Positions 45,061-56,124 of a DNA stretch of 64,000 nt are shown here, piece after piece. How positions within the stretch are numbered: the stretch's first letter is position 1; each line of letters opens with the position of its first letter. Position numbers and translations under genes: made by a program. The stretch is from Ricinus communis. Taxonomy: Eukaryota; Streptophyta; Magnoliopsida; Malpighiales; Euphorbiaceae. The notes below the pieces were generated by a model. That model saw only the letters and a list, made by a program, of their open reading frames with translations, searched no databases and was not told the DNA's origin. The stretch lies in the NCBI RefSeq assembly GCF_019578655.1, contig NC_063264.1:18960429-19024428 (forward strand). The letters run 5' to 3'.

Positions 45061-45753
45061 AGAGGTTAGAGTTACCAAACAATGTCTAGCTTCTTTCTCT
45101 ATAGGTAAATATGTTTATGAAGTTCTTTGTGATGTTATACCTATGCAAGCTGCTCATGTACTTTTGGGTCATCCATGGCATCTCAATAGGAGGGTAAAGT
45201 AAGATGGATACTTTAATAGGTATTCTTTCGTAATAAATGGAGAAGATATTGTACTTTCACCTTTATCACTAAAGGAAGTGAACCATGATCAAAGAATTTT
45301 AAGAGAGAGAGAACACGTGCATGTGAGAGAAAAAGAAAAGAATGCGTGGCAAAAGGAGAGCTGTATGAAAAATAATGCGATATGTGAGCAAAGAGTGGAT
45401 GCACAAAAGAGAGGAGAGGCGCATGCAAAAGGAGAGATTAAGGAAAAAATGAAACAAGTGAGTTTTTATGCAAAAGAGAGCTTATTTTTCTAATACGCCC
45501 ATAATTGTACTTTGTACAAAGCGGCATGTTTTACTACTAACAGTCTTGACAACTCTTTTCTTGGTGTGTTTCTTTCTCTTTTGAAGGAATATGAAGGCCT
45601 ATTTCCCGAGGAAGTTCCAAAATGTTTATCATCTTTAAGAGGATTGAGCACCAAATTAACTTTATTCCAGGTTCACAAATTTCAAATAGACTGCCTTATT
45701 GAAGTAATACCAAGGATAGAAAGGAGTTATAATAGTAAGTGGAGGAATTAATG
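45061..45753 (+). pseudogene. Element D protease end and spacer
   Basis: Resumes with EVRVTKQC, CLASFSIGKYVYEVLCDV and HVLLGHPWHLNRR, then an open, highly charged spacer (REREHVHVREKEKNAWQK, QKRGEAHAKGEIKEKMKQ) and LKEYEGLFPEEVPKCLSS. A frameshift breaks the HQI block. It ends at VEEL-M, interrupted by the CACTA element. Confidence 0.85.
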
Positions 45754-46195
45754 CACTACAAAAATAGCAATTTAGAGACCACTTTTAGCTACCACACCAA
45801 AGTAGTTGCTATTTAGCTACCACAAAGCGACCACTTTGCTTTCACTTGGACACCAAATTTATTTTTTCTAAATTTGTGACCACATTGCTACCATATAGTG
45901 ACCACACTACTAGAGAGCACCAGATTGGTTTCTAAGTGGTCTCTAACTTTCCGCCAAAAAATGACAGGGACAATAGCAACCACTTTAGAGACCATAAAGT
46001 GTGGTCTCTAATCTAGGTGCTAATTAATAGTAAAAAAAAATAACAGCCATCTTAGATATCACTATTGTGGTCTCTGACTTAGAGACCATGGACTGTGTGG
46101 TTGCTAAGCTAGGCACTAATAAATAGCGTGAAGTTTTTAGCTACCACATAAGACCAATTGTGTGGCCTCTGAGTTAGAGACCAATAGTGTGGTCT
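45754..46195. repeat. Left subterminal repeat region of the CACTA element
   Basis: Many copies of AGAGACCAC, GGTCTCTA and TAGC(T/A)ACCAC in both orientations at 10-40 bp spacing. The mirror region is at 46970-47308. Confidence 0.85.
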
Positions 46196-46625
46196 CTATT
46201 TTAATTTTTAAAATTATATTATAATAATAATAATGTAATAAGATTAACTAAATTGAGAATAATAATAATTTAATAATTTAATAATAATAATATAGTAAAT
46301 AATATAAATTAATAAGAATAATTAAATTAAAGATAATCATATTATTTAGATTAATTATAATATTTGTTATATTGTATTTATTTTTATTTTATTTTTTATT
46401 TTATTAATAAATTTCATTATTCATTAAGTATATTAATTTATGTTTATTGATTTAATTTTTGTTTATATTATTTGAGTTTTATAATTATTTATATAAAATA
46501 TTATTTATAATTATTAAATTAATAAATGTAAATAATAAAAATTAAAAAAATATTTAAATGAATAATATTTAAATTAAAGTAATAATGTAAATTAAAATAA
46601 TAATTAAATAATATCGTTAATCATG
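46196..46625. other. AT-rich core of the CACTA element
   Basis: About 430 bp of almost pure A/T with AATAATAAT runs. No coding text. Possibly a nested AT-rich element or slippage expansion. Confidence 0.7.
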
Positions 46626-46877
46626 TGATAGCCTGGCCTAGAGAAGCGGTTCGATGAGGGCGGAAAATGGACGTCGGGGCAAGCATAGAATGCTTAGACA
46701 AATAGTGGCTTTTGGTAGGCTTCTAGGATGACAGCACTCTAAGCTACGGGGATACATGAATGAACGAATTGCACATCAAAACGGGGCAGAGAATGTTTAA
46801 TAGCATATATGTAAAGAGTTGAGACTAATCACATGAGGTGCCTTTTGGTTGTTTAGCTGTAGAGTTATAGGAATTCT

Positions 46878-46945
46878 AAAGTTAAACGTTCTTAGTTTGG
46901 GAAAATTTCAAGATGGGTGACCTCTTGAGAAATTCTTAAATCCGC
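46878..46945 (+). ncRNA. 5S-rRNA-like segment (relic)
   Basis: From AGTTAAACGTTCTT through GATGGGTGACCTC to GAGAAATTCTT it lines up without gaps with the second half of plant 5S rRNA (AGTTAAGCGTGCTT, GATGGGTGACCTC, GGGAAGTCCT). A 13-base core is exact and includes box C of the internal promoter; most differences are G to A or C to T. The first half of 5S rRNA, with box A, is not recognisable. It is a fragment, not a working gene. Comparison is from memory of plant 5S sequence. Confidence 0.5.
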
Positions 46946-47311
46946 CAAGGGGCCATAGTTGCAAGGCTAATAAGTGATCTCTAAATAGCAACCACTTCTG
47001 TGTGGTCTCTAAATAGCTACCACTTTAGCAACCACACTGAAGTGGTCTTTACATAGCTAGCACCGCACGTGGTCGCTAAATGGAAGCTAATTGGTCTCCT
47101 AATGGTCTTCCCGTCAGTGCATTAGCGACCGACAAGAGACCAGGTAGAGACCACTTTTAGGGTAGCTGATTGAAAGGGGTAGCTGATTAGTGACCAGTTT
47201 GTGTCGTTGCTTTCTTTAGAGACCACTATGATTTTAGGTCGCTATTTGGCTTTAGTGACCACTTAGAGACCACAACTGCTGGTCTCTGAACTGCTATTTT
47301 TTGTAGTGATG

Positions 47312-48055
47312 GATAAAGGCTTGATTCATGAGAGCATGAGTCCATGTGTCGTGCCTGCTTTATTGGTATCCAAGAAGGATGAAACTTGAAGGATGTGCAT
47401 TGATTGTAGCACCGTGAATAACATAATGGTAAAGTATCAACATCCTATTACTCGTTTAGATGACATGTTTGATGAGTTGCGTGGTGCATGTATATTTTCT
47501 AAGATTGATCTTAAGAGTGATTATCACTCAATTAGGATGAAAGAGGGTATTGAATTATTCGCTTTTAAAACAAAATATGGTTTATATGAGTGGTTAGTTA
47601 TGCCTTTTGGATTAACGAATGCACCTAGTACTTTCATAAGATTAATGAATCATGTTTTGTGTGTATTCTTAGAAAAGTTTATTTTTGTGTATTTTGATGA
47701 TATACTTGTGTATAGTAAGTCAATAAATGAACACATTGAGCATGTGCATTTAGTACTTGATGTTTTGCATAAGGAAAAGTTGTTTGCTGACTTTAAGAAA
47801 TATTCTTTTTGAATGAGCAAACTAGCTTTCCTAGTTTGTGGTAAGCGCACAAGGCAATGAAGTAAATGAAGAGAAGGTTAAGGCAATCAAGAAGTTGCCT
47901 ACACCTAAGTCTATCGGAGATGTTAGCTCATTTCATGGTTTGGCAAGCTTTTATAGAAGATTTTTTCGTGATTTTAGCACTATTGTCGCACCATTAACCG
48001 AGGTAATCAAGAAGAATGTGGGATTTAAGTGGGGAGATGCTTAAGAGAAAGTGCT
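47312..48055 (+). pseudogene. Element D reverse transcriptase
   Basis: Resumes after the CACTA element. A stop interrupts ET-RMCIDC. From 47393 about 139 residues are open: [51 protein letters not shown] and the intact catalytic YFDDILVYS. A stop after FKKYSF and a shift are followed by [31 protein letters not shown] and VGFKWGDA. Close to J (8452-9050) but without J's thumb deletion. Confidence 0.88.
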
Positions 48056-48530
48056 TAACACGCTTAAAGATAAGTTGATTTCTACCTCTTTACTTTGTTT
48101 CCCCAACTTTTCTAATACCTTTGAAAAGTACTATAGGCATAATGGATTCTTATTTAAGGGATAATACATTGTGTGAACCTAAAAGTAGCTTGCATGAACT
48201 TTTGCTAAGGGAAGCACATGAGCGTGGTCTTATAGGGCATTTTGGAGTTGCTAAGACTTTAGATGTGTTACATGATCACTTTCATTGGTCAAACATGCAC
48301 ATAATGTGCAAAGAATTTGTGATAAGTGCATTATGTGTAGACAAGCTAAGTCTGAATCTAAGCCTCATGGATTATATATGCCACTACCTATTACCTAGTA
48401 TGCCTTGGATTGATATATCTTTGGATTTTGTTTTGGGTTTACCTAAGTCAAAATGTGGGCTTGATTCTATTTTTATGGTTGTAGATCGCTTTTCTAAGAT
48501 GGCAAATTTTATTGCTTGTCATAAACTGAA
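48056..48530 (+). pseudogene. Element D integrase start, RNase H deleted
   Basis: PNFSNTFE, the start of RNase H, runs straight into [10 protein letters not shown], a block at the start of integrase. Compared with J, about 450 bp have been removed between two TTGAAA-type words. Zinc domain (EAHERGLIGHFGV, CIMC) and LDFVLGLPKSK (catalytic aspartate 1) and [15 protein letters not shown] follow with shifts. The integrase ends abruptly at 48530 in gag-like sequence. Confidence 0.85.
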
Positions 48531-48867
48531 GAAATGAAGGTAAAACTTTTTATTGTGGGATTTTATGATTATGCAATTGTTTGGTGGGATCAATTATGCA
48601 GGGAAAGGAGGAAGATTGGTGATAGACCCATTGATACATGGGTATAAATGAAACACATCATGAAGAAGCGGTTTTCTCTATTCATTATTACAAGGAGCTG
48701 CACCCAAAACTACAAACCTTGATACATGGTTCCAAGAGTGTAGAGGAGTATCATAAAGAGATGGAAGCAGCCATGATAAGGGCTAATGTGGAGAAGGGTA
48801 GACCAGCTACCATCGTAAGGTTCTTGAATGGCCTAAACAAGAACATACCTGACCTAGTGGAGTTGCA
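48531..48867 (+). pseudogene. Orphan gag fragment downstream of integrase
   Basis: Capsid text KVKLFIVGFYDYAIVWWDQL, ERRKIGDRPIDTW, KKRFSLF and EEYHKEMEAAMIRANVEKG, FLNGLNKNIPDLVELHA. Gag behind integrase is out of order for a Ty3 element, so this is a junction of two element copies. It ends at GTTGCATGC, shared with R. Confidence 0.85.
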
Positions 48868-49815
48868 TGCACTTTTTATAGTGTTATGCCCTTATTCCAT
48901 AAGAAGAAGAACTAGAAGCTAAATATAAATAAATAAAGATGAATAAACTGAACTAAAATAAAAAACTGGAGAGGAGTTGACTAGTCAACAACTCTCGTAG
49001 TTCCAAATTTTAAGAACCAGCTAACAAATATAAGGGGAAATTCACGTAGGCCTACCTAATAACACTCCAAACAAAATTACTTCATTATATAGATCCCAAA
49101 CATCAAAACACTTTCATTCCTAATTGTATTATGCTTGGATTAGTTGAAAATAATATAATTTCTCCCTTGCGCGAGTGGATTTACATCTCGTCTTGGATGA
49201 TCATCAAGTTAGCCCCAATGCCACTAGTCAGGCTTATCAATTGCATTCCTATAATTATTTATGCTAATCCTTGTGTCATTAGGTGCGCTCGTGCCTAGAG
49301 GAACAATGGATGATGGAGACCCATTGGTCAAAATCCTAAATCAGAATATTTGGGCATGCCTCGATTCATGTCGTTCTCTATTTCCTCCAAAATATTCATC
49401 CATGATCATTCGAAGAATGATACCAATACTTGATCAAAAGAATGGAAGGGTGTCAGTGATAAGTCTATGCATACTAGTGTCGAGTGTTGCTAAGTCTGCA
49501 AAGTTCTTGAAAGAATCCATTACTTGATTTCTCGCAAGGTAGAAAATTGAAATATTATGCTCACTTGCCTCAAGTATTCGGTTGCATGCAGTTTTTGTAG
49601 TGTGAAAGCCCTCATTCCTTAAAAAGATTCGTCTATGATCATTCATAGATTGATATTAATACTCGATCAACTAATTTTCTTTCTTCACATTTGTCTAAGC
49701 ATTGGACAGGTGCTTATGATTACTGTTTCCATGCGCTCTCAACACGTGTTTATGCTAGGCAAATAAAACTAAACCATCATACTATACATAGATTAGAAAC
49801 AAATAAACAAAAGAA
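48868..49815 (-). repeat. R repeat block, TATA-minus orientation
   Basis: About one unit with internal deletions near 49440 and 49620. Carries the perfect 14-base palindrome GTTGACTAGTCAAC at 48976-48989. An open frame at 49261-49527 matches the recurrent R frame. Confidence 0.8.
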
Positions 49816-52800
49816 ACGAATGAATCATGAAGGAACCATGGGAACGCAATTGACAAGCTTAACTACTGGCATTAGGGTGTAACTTGATGATCAAGCAACA
49901 TAAGACGCAAATCCACATGCATAAGAGAGATATCATGTTGCTTTTGATTAATACAAGTGGGAATGTGCGCATTTTGATGTTTTAAAAGTCATATATTGAA
50001 GTAAATTGGGTTGAAATGTTATTAGGTATGCCCACAAGGATTTTCCCTTATTTTTGTTAAGCAATCATGGGAACGTAATTGACAATTATGGGAGCGTGAC
50101 TTGATGATCAAGGAGGACGAGACACAAATCCACGCACGTGATGGAGGAATTATGTTGCTTTCGATTAATCGAAGTGGGAATGTGCAAATTTTAATGTTTA
50201 GGACACATAAAATAACGTAATTTAGGCCGGAGTGTTACTAGATAAGCCGACGTGAATTATCCCTTATATTTGTTCAGCTAACTTATAAAATTTATGACTA
50301 TTAGAGTTGTTGGCTAGTCAGCTCCTCTCTGGTTCTTGATTTGACTTTAGTTTATTCATCCTTTTTTATTTCCTTATTCATATTTAGCTTCTAGTTTTTT
50401 GTTTCTTATGGAATGAGGACTTCCATACTATCAAAACTGCTTGCAATCGAATAATTAAGCCTTGTGAACATATTATTTTAGTTTTCTAACTTGCATAAAA
50501 TCAAGTTATTGGTTCTTTCAAGAACTTTGTAGACTTATGAAGACTTGCCCTAGTGAACCTAGACTTATCACTCATGTTCTTCATTTGTTTTATGTTCTTT
50601 GTCTACCGTTGTGTTTAAATTAATTCGATTTGATCCTTACCCTTAGCCATCGAAGAGCATAAAGAACTTGTGATTTCTTTCCTTATCAGATACGAAATCC
50701 TACCTAGGTTGTCATATGTTCATTTTGTTTGTTCGTCTCTTTCTAATCTATGTCTAGTATGATGGTTTGCTTTTATTTAGCGAGCATAAACACAAGTGTT
50801 GAGTTAAAGCGCACGGAAGAGGAAATCATAGGTACCGATCCAATGCTTAGGCAAATGCAAAGAAAGAGAATTAGTTGATGGAGTATTCTTATCATTCTTT
50901 GAGTGATCGTTGAAGATTCTTTTGGAGTGAAGAGGAAATGTCAAGCATCAAGGCACTCCCCAATATTGCGATCCAAGATCTGCACCATTGGGATCTCCAT
51001 CATTACTTATTCCTCTAGGAATGAGGACTCTTGATGACACAAGGATTGGTATAAGGAATCATGGAAATGCAGTTGACAAGATTTACCGGTGGCATTAGGG
51101 CTTAGCTTGATGATCAAGCAGGACGAGCCATAAATCCACATGCATAAGGGAGAAATCATATTATTTTCAATTAATCCAAGCATAATACAAATGCAAGCGT
51201 TTTGATGTTTGGGACACATATAATAAAGTAATTTGGTTCGGACAGTTATTAGGTAGTCCAAAGCAAATCTCCGTTTGTTTTCGTTAAGTTGGCTCATAAA
51301 ACTTAGAAACTACAGGAGTTGTGGACCAATCAACTCCTCTCCAGTTCTTGATTTATTTATACATATTCTTCTTATAGTTTCTTCTTCTTATAGAATAAGG
51401 GCTTTCGTACTATGAAAACCATATGTATCCGAATATTTTAGGTTAGTAAGCATATTATTTCAGTCTTCTACATTACAAGTAATCAAGTTAAGGGTTCTTT
51501 AAAGAACTTTGCAGACTTATGAAGACTGGCACTAGTAATCCTGGACTTATTGCTCACGTCTTTTGTTTCTTTTAGGTTCTTTGTCTACTCTTATGTTTGG
51601 AGTCATATAATGAAGTAAATTGTGTTTAAATTAATTCGATTTGATACTTACACTTAGCCATGGAAGAGAATAAAATGCTTGTGAGATCTTTCCTTATTAG
51701 ATACGAAATCCTACCTAGGTTCTCATATGTTCATTTCTTTTGTTCATCTCTTTCTAATCTATGTCTAGTATATGATGGTTTGGTTTTATTTGGTGAGCAT
51801 AAACACGAGTGTTGAGTTAGAGCACATGGAAGAGGCAACCACAGGCACTGATCCAATGCTTGGACAAATAGAAAGAAAAAGAATTAGTTGATGGAGTATT
51901 GATACCATTCTCCGAATGATCGTGAACAATTCTCTTGGAGGAAAGAGGGAATGCTGAGAATCGAGGCATGCCTAAATATTCCAAGCTAAGATTTGCACCA
52001 TTGGAATTTCCATTAATCCTTATTTCTTTAGGAACAAGGACTCTTGATGACACAAGGATTGGTATAAGGAATCAAGGGAATGCAATTGATAACTAGTAGT
52101 TAGGGCTTAGCTTGATGATGAATCAGGACGAGCCATAAATCCACATGCATCAGGGAGAAATGATGTTGTTTTCAATTAATCCAAGCATAATACATGTGCA
52201 AATGCGAACATTTTGATGTTTGGGATGCATATAATGAAGTAATTTAGGTCGGACTATTATGAGGTAGGCCGACGTGAATTTTCTCTTGTTTTCATTAAAT
52301 TGGTTCATAAAATTTAGGACTACAAGAGCTGTTGACGAGTCAGCTCCTCTTTGGTTCATGATTTGACTTTATTGTATTTATCATTCTTTATTTATTTATT
52401 CATATTTCGCTTCTCTTTTCTTCTTCTTATGGAATGAGGTATTTCGCGCTATAGAAACCGTATGCAACTGAATACTTGAGGCTAGTGAGCATATTACCTC
52501 AGCTTTCTACCTTGTGAGAAATCAAAGCTTTCTACCTTGTGAGAAATCAAGTTATCAGTTCTTTTAAGAACTTTGCAGACTTATCTAGACTCGCACTAGA
52601 AAACATAGACTTATCGCTCATGTCTTTAATTTCTTTTTTATTCTTTATCTACCCTTATGTTTAAACAAATTCGATTTGATCTTACACTTAGTCGTATGGA
52701 GTTGAACAAAGAACTTTGGATTTCTTTCCGTATCAAATATGAAATCCTGCCTATGTTGTCGTATTGTTCGCTTCTTTTGTGCCTTGTTGTCGTATTGTTC

Positions 52801-53526
52801 GTTTCTTTTGTGCCTTTCTTTCTAGTCTCTATCTAGTATGATATTTTGGTTTTATTTGAAGAGCATAAACATGAGTATGGAGTTAAAGTGCATGGAAGTG
52901 GAAATCATACGCACCGATCCAATGCTTGGACAATGTGAAGAAAGAAAATTAGCTGATGGAGTATTAATATCATTTTCTGAATGATGATGGATGATTCTTT
53001 TGGAGAAAACAAGGAACGACGATAATCACGGCACACCCTAATATTATAATTTTAGACTTGCACCATGGAATCTCTATTATTCCTTCTTCCTCTATGCATG
53101 AGGAGTCTTGATGACATAAGGATTAGCGTAAGGAATAATGGGAACACAATTGACAAGCTTGACTGGTGGCATTGAGATTTAGTTTGATGATCAAGCAGTA
53201 ATGCGAGCGTTTTGATGTTTGGGATGCATACAATTAAGTTATTTGGCTCAGAGTGTTATTTGGTAAGCCCACACAAATTTCTCCTTATTTTTGTAACCTA
53301 GCTCATAAAATTTGGCGTAAGTAATTTGACTCAGAGTTGTTGAGTAGTTAACTCCTCTCTCATTCATGATTTCACTTTAGTTATAATCAAGAGTTCGAGC
53401 ATTTTGATGTTTGGGATGCATATAATGTAGTAATTTGGTTCCGAGTGTTATGAGTTAGGGCCACGTCGGATTTTTCCTTATTTTCATTACACTGGCTCTT
53501 AAAATTTGGAACTACGAGAGTTATTG
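49816..53526 (+). repeat. Tandem R array, TATA-plus orientation
   Basis: Palindrome landmarks at 50309, 51321, 52331 and 53349 are 1012, 1010 and 1018 bp apart: three full head-to-tail units and parts at both ends. Units differ by substitutions and small indels; one carries a 30-bp duplication at 52500-52550 and one a duplication near 52755-52810. A short-subrepeat joint (TTTTTGTTAAGCAATCATGGG) occurs near 50050. No gene. Confidence 0.88.
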
Positions 53527-53757
53527 ACAAGATTATCTGCCACATATTGAGTTTGCTTATAATCTTTATCTACTCATTATTGCCCTTTTAAAATTGTTTA
53601 TGATTTTATTCTTTTGAGTCCATTGGTTTTATCTGCTCCACCTTTGTAGATGACAGTTGATTTAGATGTTAAAAATAAGGATGATTTGTTAGGGCGTTAC
53701 ATGAAAAGGTGCGCTTGAACATTTAAAAGAGGAATGAGAAAGTTGCCCAAAGAGCTT
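53527..53757 (+). pseudogene. Integrase fragment
   Basis: J-like integrase C-terminal text in shifting frames (CLPHIEFAYN, CPFKIVYDFILLSPL), between R and a truncated LTR. Confidence 0.75.
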
Positions 53758-54010
53758 TGATGTGTGCTACTTGTGTTAGCTACAATCTAAGGCAGTGTAC
53801 CTATCGATGCAGTCTAGCACTAATGTCGAGTATCAAGGTCGTATTCCTCGGGAAAGTAAAAGCCCAGAGTTACTCCTTTGTTCTTTATTATATTAACCTA
53901 AAATGAGTGATGAATAATTGCTAAACTAGCTAATAACTACAAGCTAAGTTCTAAGGGAGATGCAGGAGTAATTGATAACTAAAATAACCAAGACAAGAAA
54001 GCAAACCTAA
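53758..54010 (-). repeat. Truncated Athila-like LTR (U5 end)
   Basis: TGATGTGTGCTACTTGTG onward, nearly identical to the first 250 bp of 7002-8451. It breaks off in AAAATAACCAAG, a word present on both sides of the junction. Confidence 0.85.
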
Positions 54011-54315
54011 AATAACCAAGTTGATCATAATATCTATCATTCCTAACAGGTTCTTGTCTACAATCACCTTGCCCTACATCCACTCCAACATTGTGCCTAT
54101 TACCATTATTCCGTCCAAGTGCGGCAATTTGATCTATAAGGGTTCTTTGGTTAGCCTCCATAGTTCTAGTCATCTCCCTTGTACCTAACTCCAATCTTTC
54201 CAACCTCTCATTCAAAGTAGTTATCTTTCATTGTAATCTCACATTCTCATGCATTTGTGGCAAAGGAATATCAGATTGTTTGTATCCTAGCCTTATTATC
54301 ATTGCCACTTGACAT
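54011..54315 (-). pseudogene. Element F gag N-terminus
   Basis: Starts at an ATG at 54315 (MSSGNDNKARIQ). After a stop, 78 residues are open: NERLERLELGTREMTRTMEA, a helical N-terminus, and a glycine/asparagine-rich linker. Cut by the truncated LTR. Confidence 0.75.
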
Positions 54316-56110
54316 GGCTGCAATAAAAGGTTAGAAAAATAATAAAACAAAAATAAAAAAAAATTAAAGTCCTCACACACTCCCTCGCTTGTTTGCTCTT
54401 AGATAATGGGGATGTTCACTCATGTTTCACACTAATAATTATGTCCTCACAAGGTTAAACTTCATGCCCCTGAAGCTTGTTTTTGAATATTCTTGTGTGA
54501 ATCAAGAATCAGTACAAATTTTATCACTCTCTTTATAGTACACGAGAATCAAAGATTAAAACACTTAGTTGAAGCAAACGTTAAAATTTAAGAAAATATG
54601 AAGATTGTGTTTGGATCAAGAAATGGAATCAAGCATTAAAGAAACTCAAAAAGAAGCAAATGACATATAAAGAAGTTATTTAGAAGCAATAATATGTAAA
54701 ATGAAAACAAGAAAAAGGCAAGAGGCAAATCAACAAGTTTTAAAGAAATACTCTCTACAACTTTTAATAGCTCAAGAACACTAGAAAACAACTAAAGAAG
54801 CAAAGCAATGATATGTAAAATGAAAATAAGAAAAAGGCAAGAAGCAAATCAGCAAACCTTAAAGAAATACTCTCTACAACTTTTAATGGCTCAAGAACAC
54901 TAGAAAACAACTAAAGAAGCAAAGAACATATGAATTAAAGACTCAAAGCATGCAAGAATCAAGAAAATACATGCAAGAATATCAATACTCTAATTCGGCC
55001 TAATCAAGAAAATACACTCTAAACAACTCTGATTTGATCAAACTCAATGAAAAACATTAAAGATGCAATGGACATGTGAACAAAAATAAAAATTAAAACT
55101 CAAGAATTAAGAAAAATAATCAAGAATCCAAAATACCCAATTTGGCTATTTTTAGATTTTGATGTCATAACATAATTAATCAACCAAGAATGATGAAAAA
55201 GAATAACAAAAAAATAGAAACACTAAAGAACATAGAATTATAAGAAAAGAATTGAAGAAGAACCTCCAAGAAAGTAAGATTGCAAATTCAGATTCTTATA
55301 TCCTTTCTCTAACCAAACAGCATTCAAAACCCAATTTTAAGCTTCAAGATCAATCTAATACCTTCAATAATGTCGTTATAATCAACAAGGGATTAGATCA
55401 AAAATAAAACTCTCTAAAAAGATTTGATGAAACTTGCTTGAACAACCCTTGCGCACCAATTCTCGCAATTCTGCCCAAATGGTTAATAATAAGTAAAAAG
55501 AAGAAAAGAAGGAGAAAATTCATGGAATCATCAAGCAATTAGGATATGAGATTGTATTTTTAGAGTTCAATCTCTTCTCAAGTTAGTTTGTTGTCAATAT
55601 AATTACATCTGTCACCCAAATCCTCTTATCTCTCTAAACTGAATAGAGTAGCTACTTCGTAGCTACACCTCTTCCGAAAATATAGTAAACTTGTCTTTGC
55701 CTAGATTATGACTCTTTTGTAACCCTAAACAATAAGAATAAAATGTGATTAACAAGATCAACCCTTACAAACACTCAAAAACCAAAATCAAGAATCAAGA
55801 TTTTCAAGAAAACACATAAGATAGTTCAAGAAAATCAAGATATTCAAGAAAGCTTTCAAGATTGCGGATTCTTCTTCAAGATTCAATCTTTTTAATACTT
55901 TTCTTCTTTACTTTTTTTGTATTATTTTTTTTATCTTACTGGATCTGAAAATGAAGTTACACAAAATAAGAACAATAATGTAAATCAAGAACAGAACCAT
56001 ACCTTCATTCCAAGATCTCCAAGAAGCCGAAATACCTTCACATAAACTTAAAGAAATAACTAAATAACTTAAAAGAGCAAGGATACATAATCTTATTTCC
56101 AAGAGCCAAA
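54316..56110 (-). other. Untranslated leader of element F
   Basis: About 1.8 kb of purine-rich (plus strand), non-coding leader, longer than that of G because of a 119-bp tandem duplication (54692-54929) and similar growth. The CCTCACACACTCCCTC word near 54371-54386 is the minus-strand form of the conserved pre-gag motif. Confidence 0.65.
54692..54929 (-). repeat. 119-bp tandem duplication in the F leader
   Basis: Two copies from ATATGTAAAATGAAAA to AACTAAAGAAGCAAAG, differing at a few bases. Confidence 0.9.
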
Positions 56111-56122
56111 GCTCTAATACTA
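56111..56122 (-). promoter_or_regulatory. Primer-binding site, initiator tRNA-Met type (element F)
   Basis: Minus strand TAGTATTAGAGC, two mismatches from TGGTATCAGAGC, two bases from the LTR at 56125. Confidence 0.75.
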
Positions 56123-56124
56123 AA

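Larger units (their letters stand above)
45754..47308. mobile_element. Non-autonomous CACTA-type DNA transposon
   Basis: 1555 bp with terminal inverted repeats CACTACAAAAATAGCA / CACTACAAAAAATAGCA and a perfect 3-bp target duplication, ATG (45751-45753 and 47309-47311). Both are hallmarks of the En/Spm (CACTA) superfamily. The outer 350-400 bp at each end are filled with short direct and inverted words (AGAGACCAC, TGGTCTCTA, GCTACCAC), the subterminal transposase-binding type. The middle is an extremely AT-rich stretch and a 5S-rRNA-like piece. No transposase is encoded. The empty site restores the D frame at VEELMDKG. Confidence 0.9.
31953..48530 (+). mobile_element. Element D: nested host chromovirus in four pieces
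   Basis: A plus-strand Ty3 element with 5' LTR, leader and gag, split by element G (34677-43148), by a solo LTR (43602-45060) and by a CACTA element (45754-47308). The pieces read on across each insertion: gag capsid to zinc knuckle, protease to protease, and VEEL-MDKG into reverse transcriptase. RNase H is deleted and integrase is cut at 48530, with no polypurine tract or 3' LTR. PITRSR/K-like motif and hexapeptides in its LTR place it with J. Confidence 0.85.

Noticed and set aside
45754..47308. The CACTA insert as a Mutator or hAT element
   Set aside because: Those make 9-bp or 8-bp target duplications; here the duplication is 3 bp and the ends are CACTA.
49816..53526. R as a Helitron or MITE
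   Set aside because: No TC/CTRR ends with a hairpin and no short terminal inverted repeats with target duplications at block ends; the tandem 1.01-kb period and TATA layout fit an LTR-derived satellite better.
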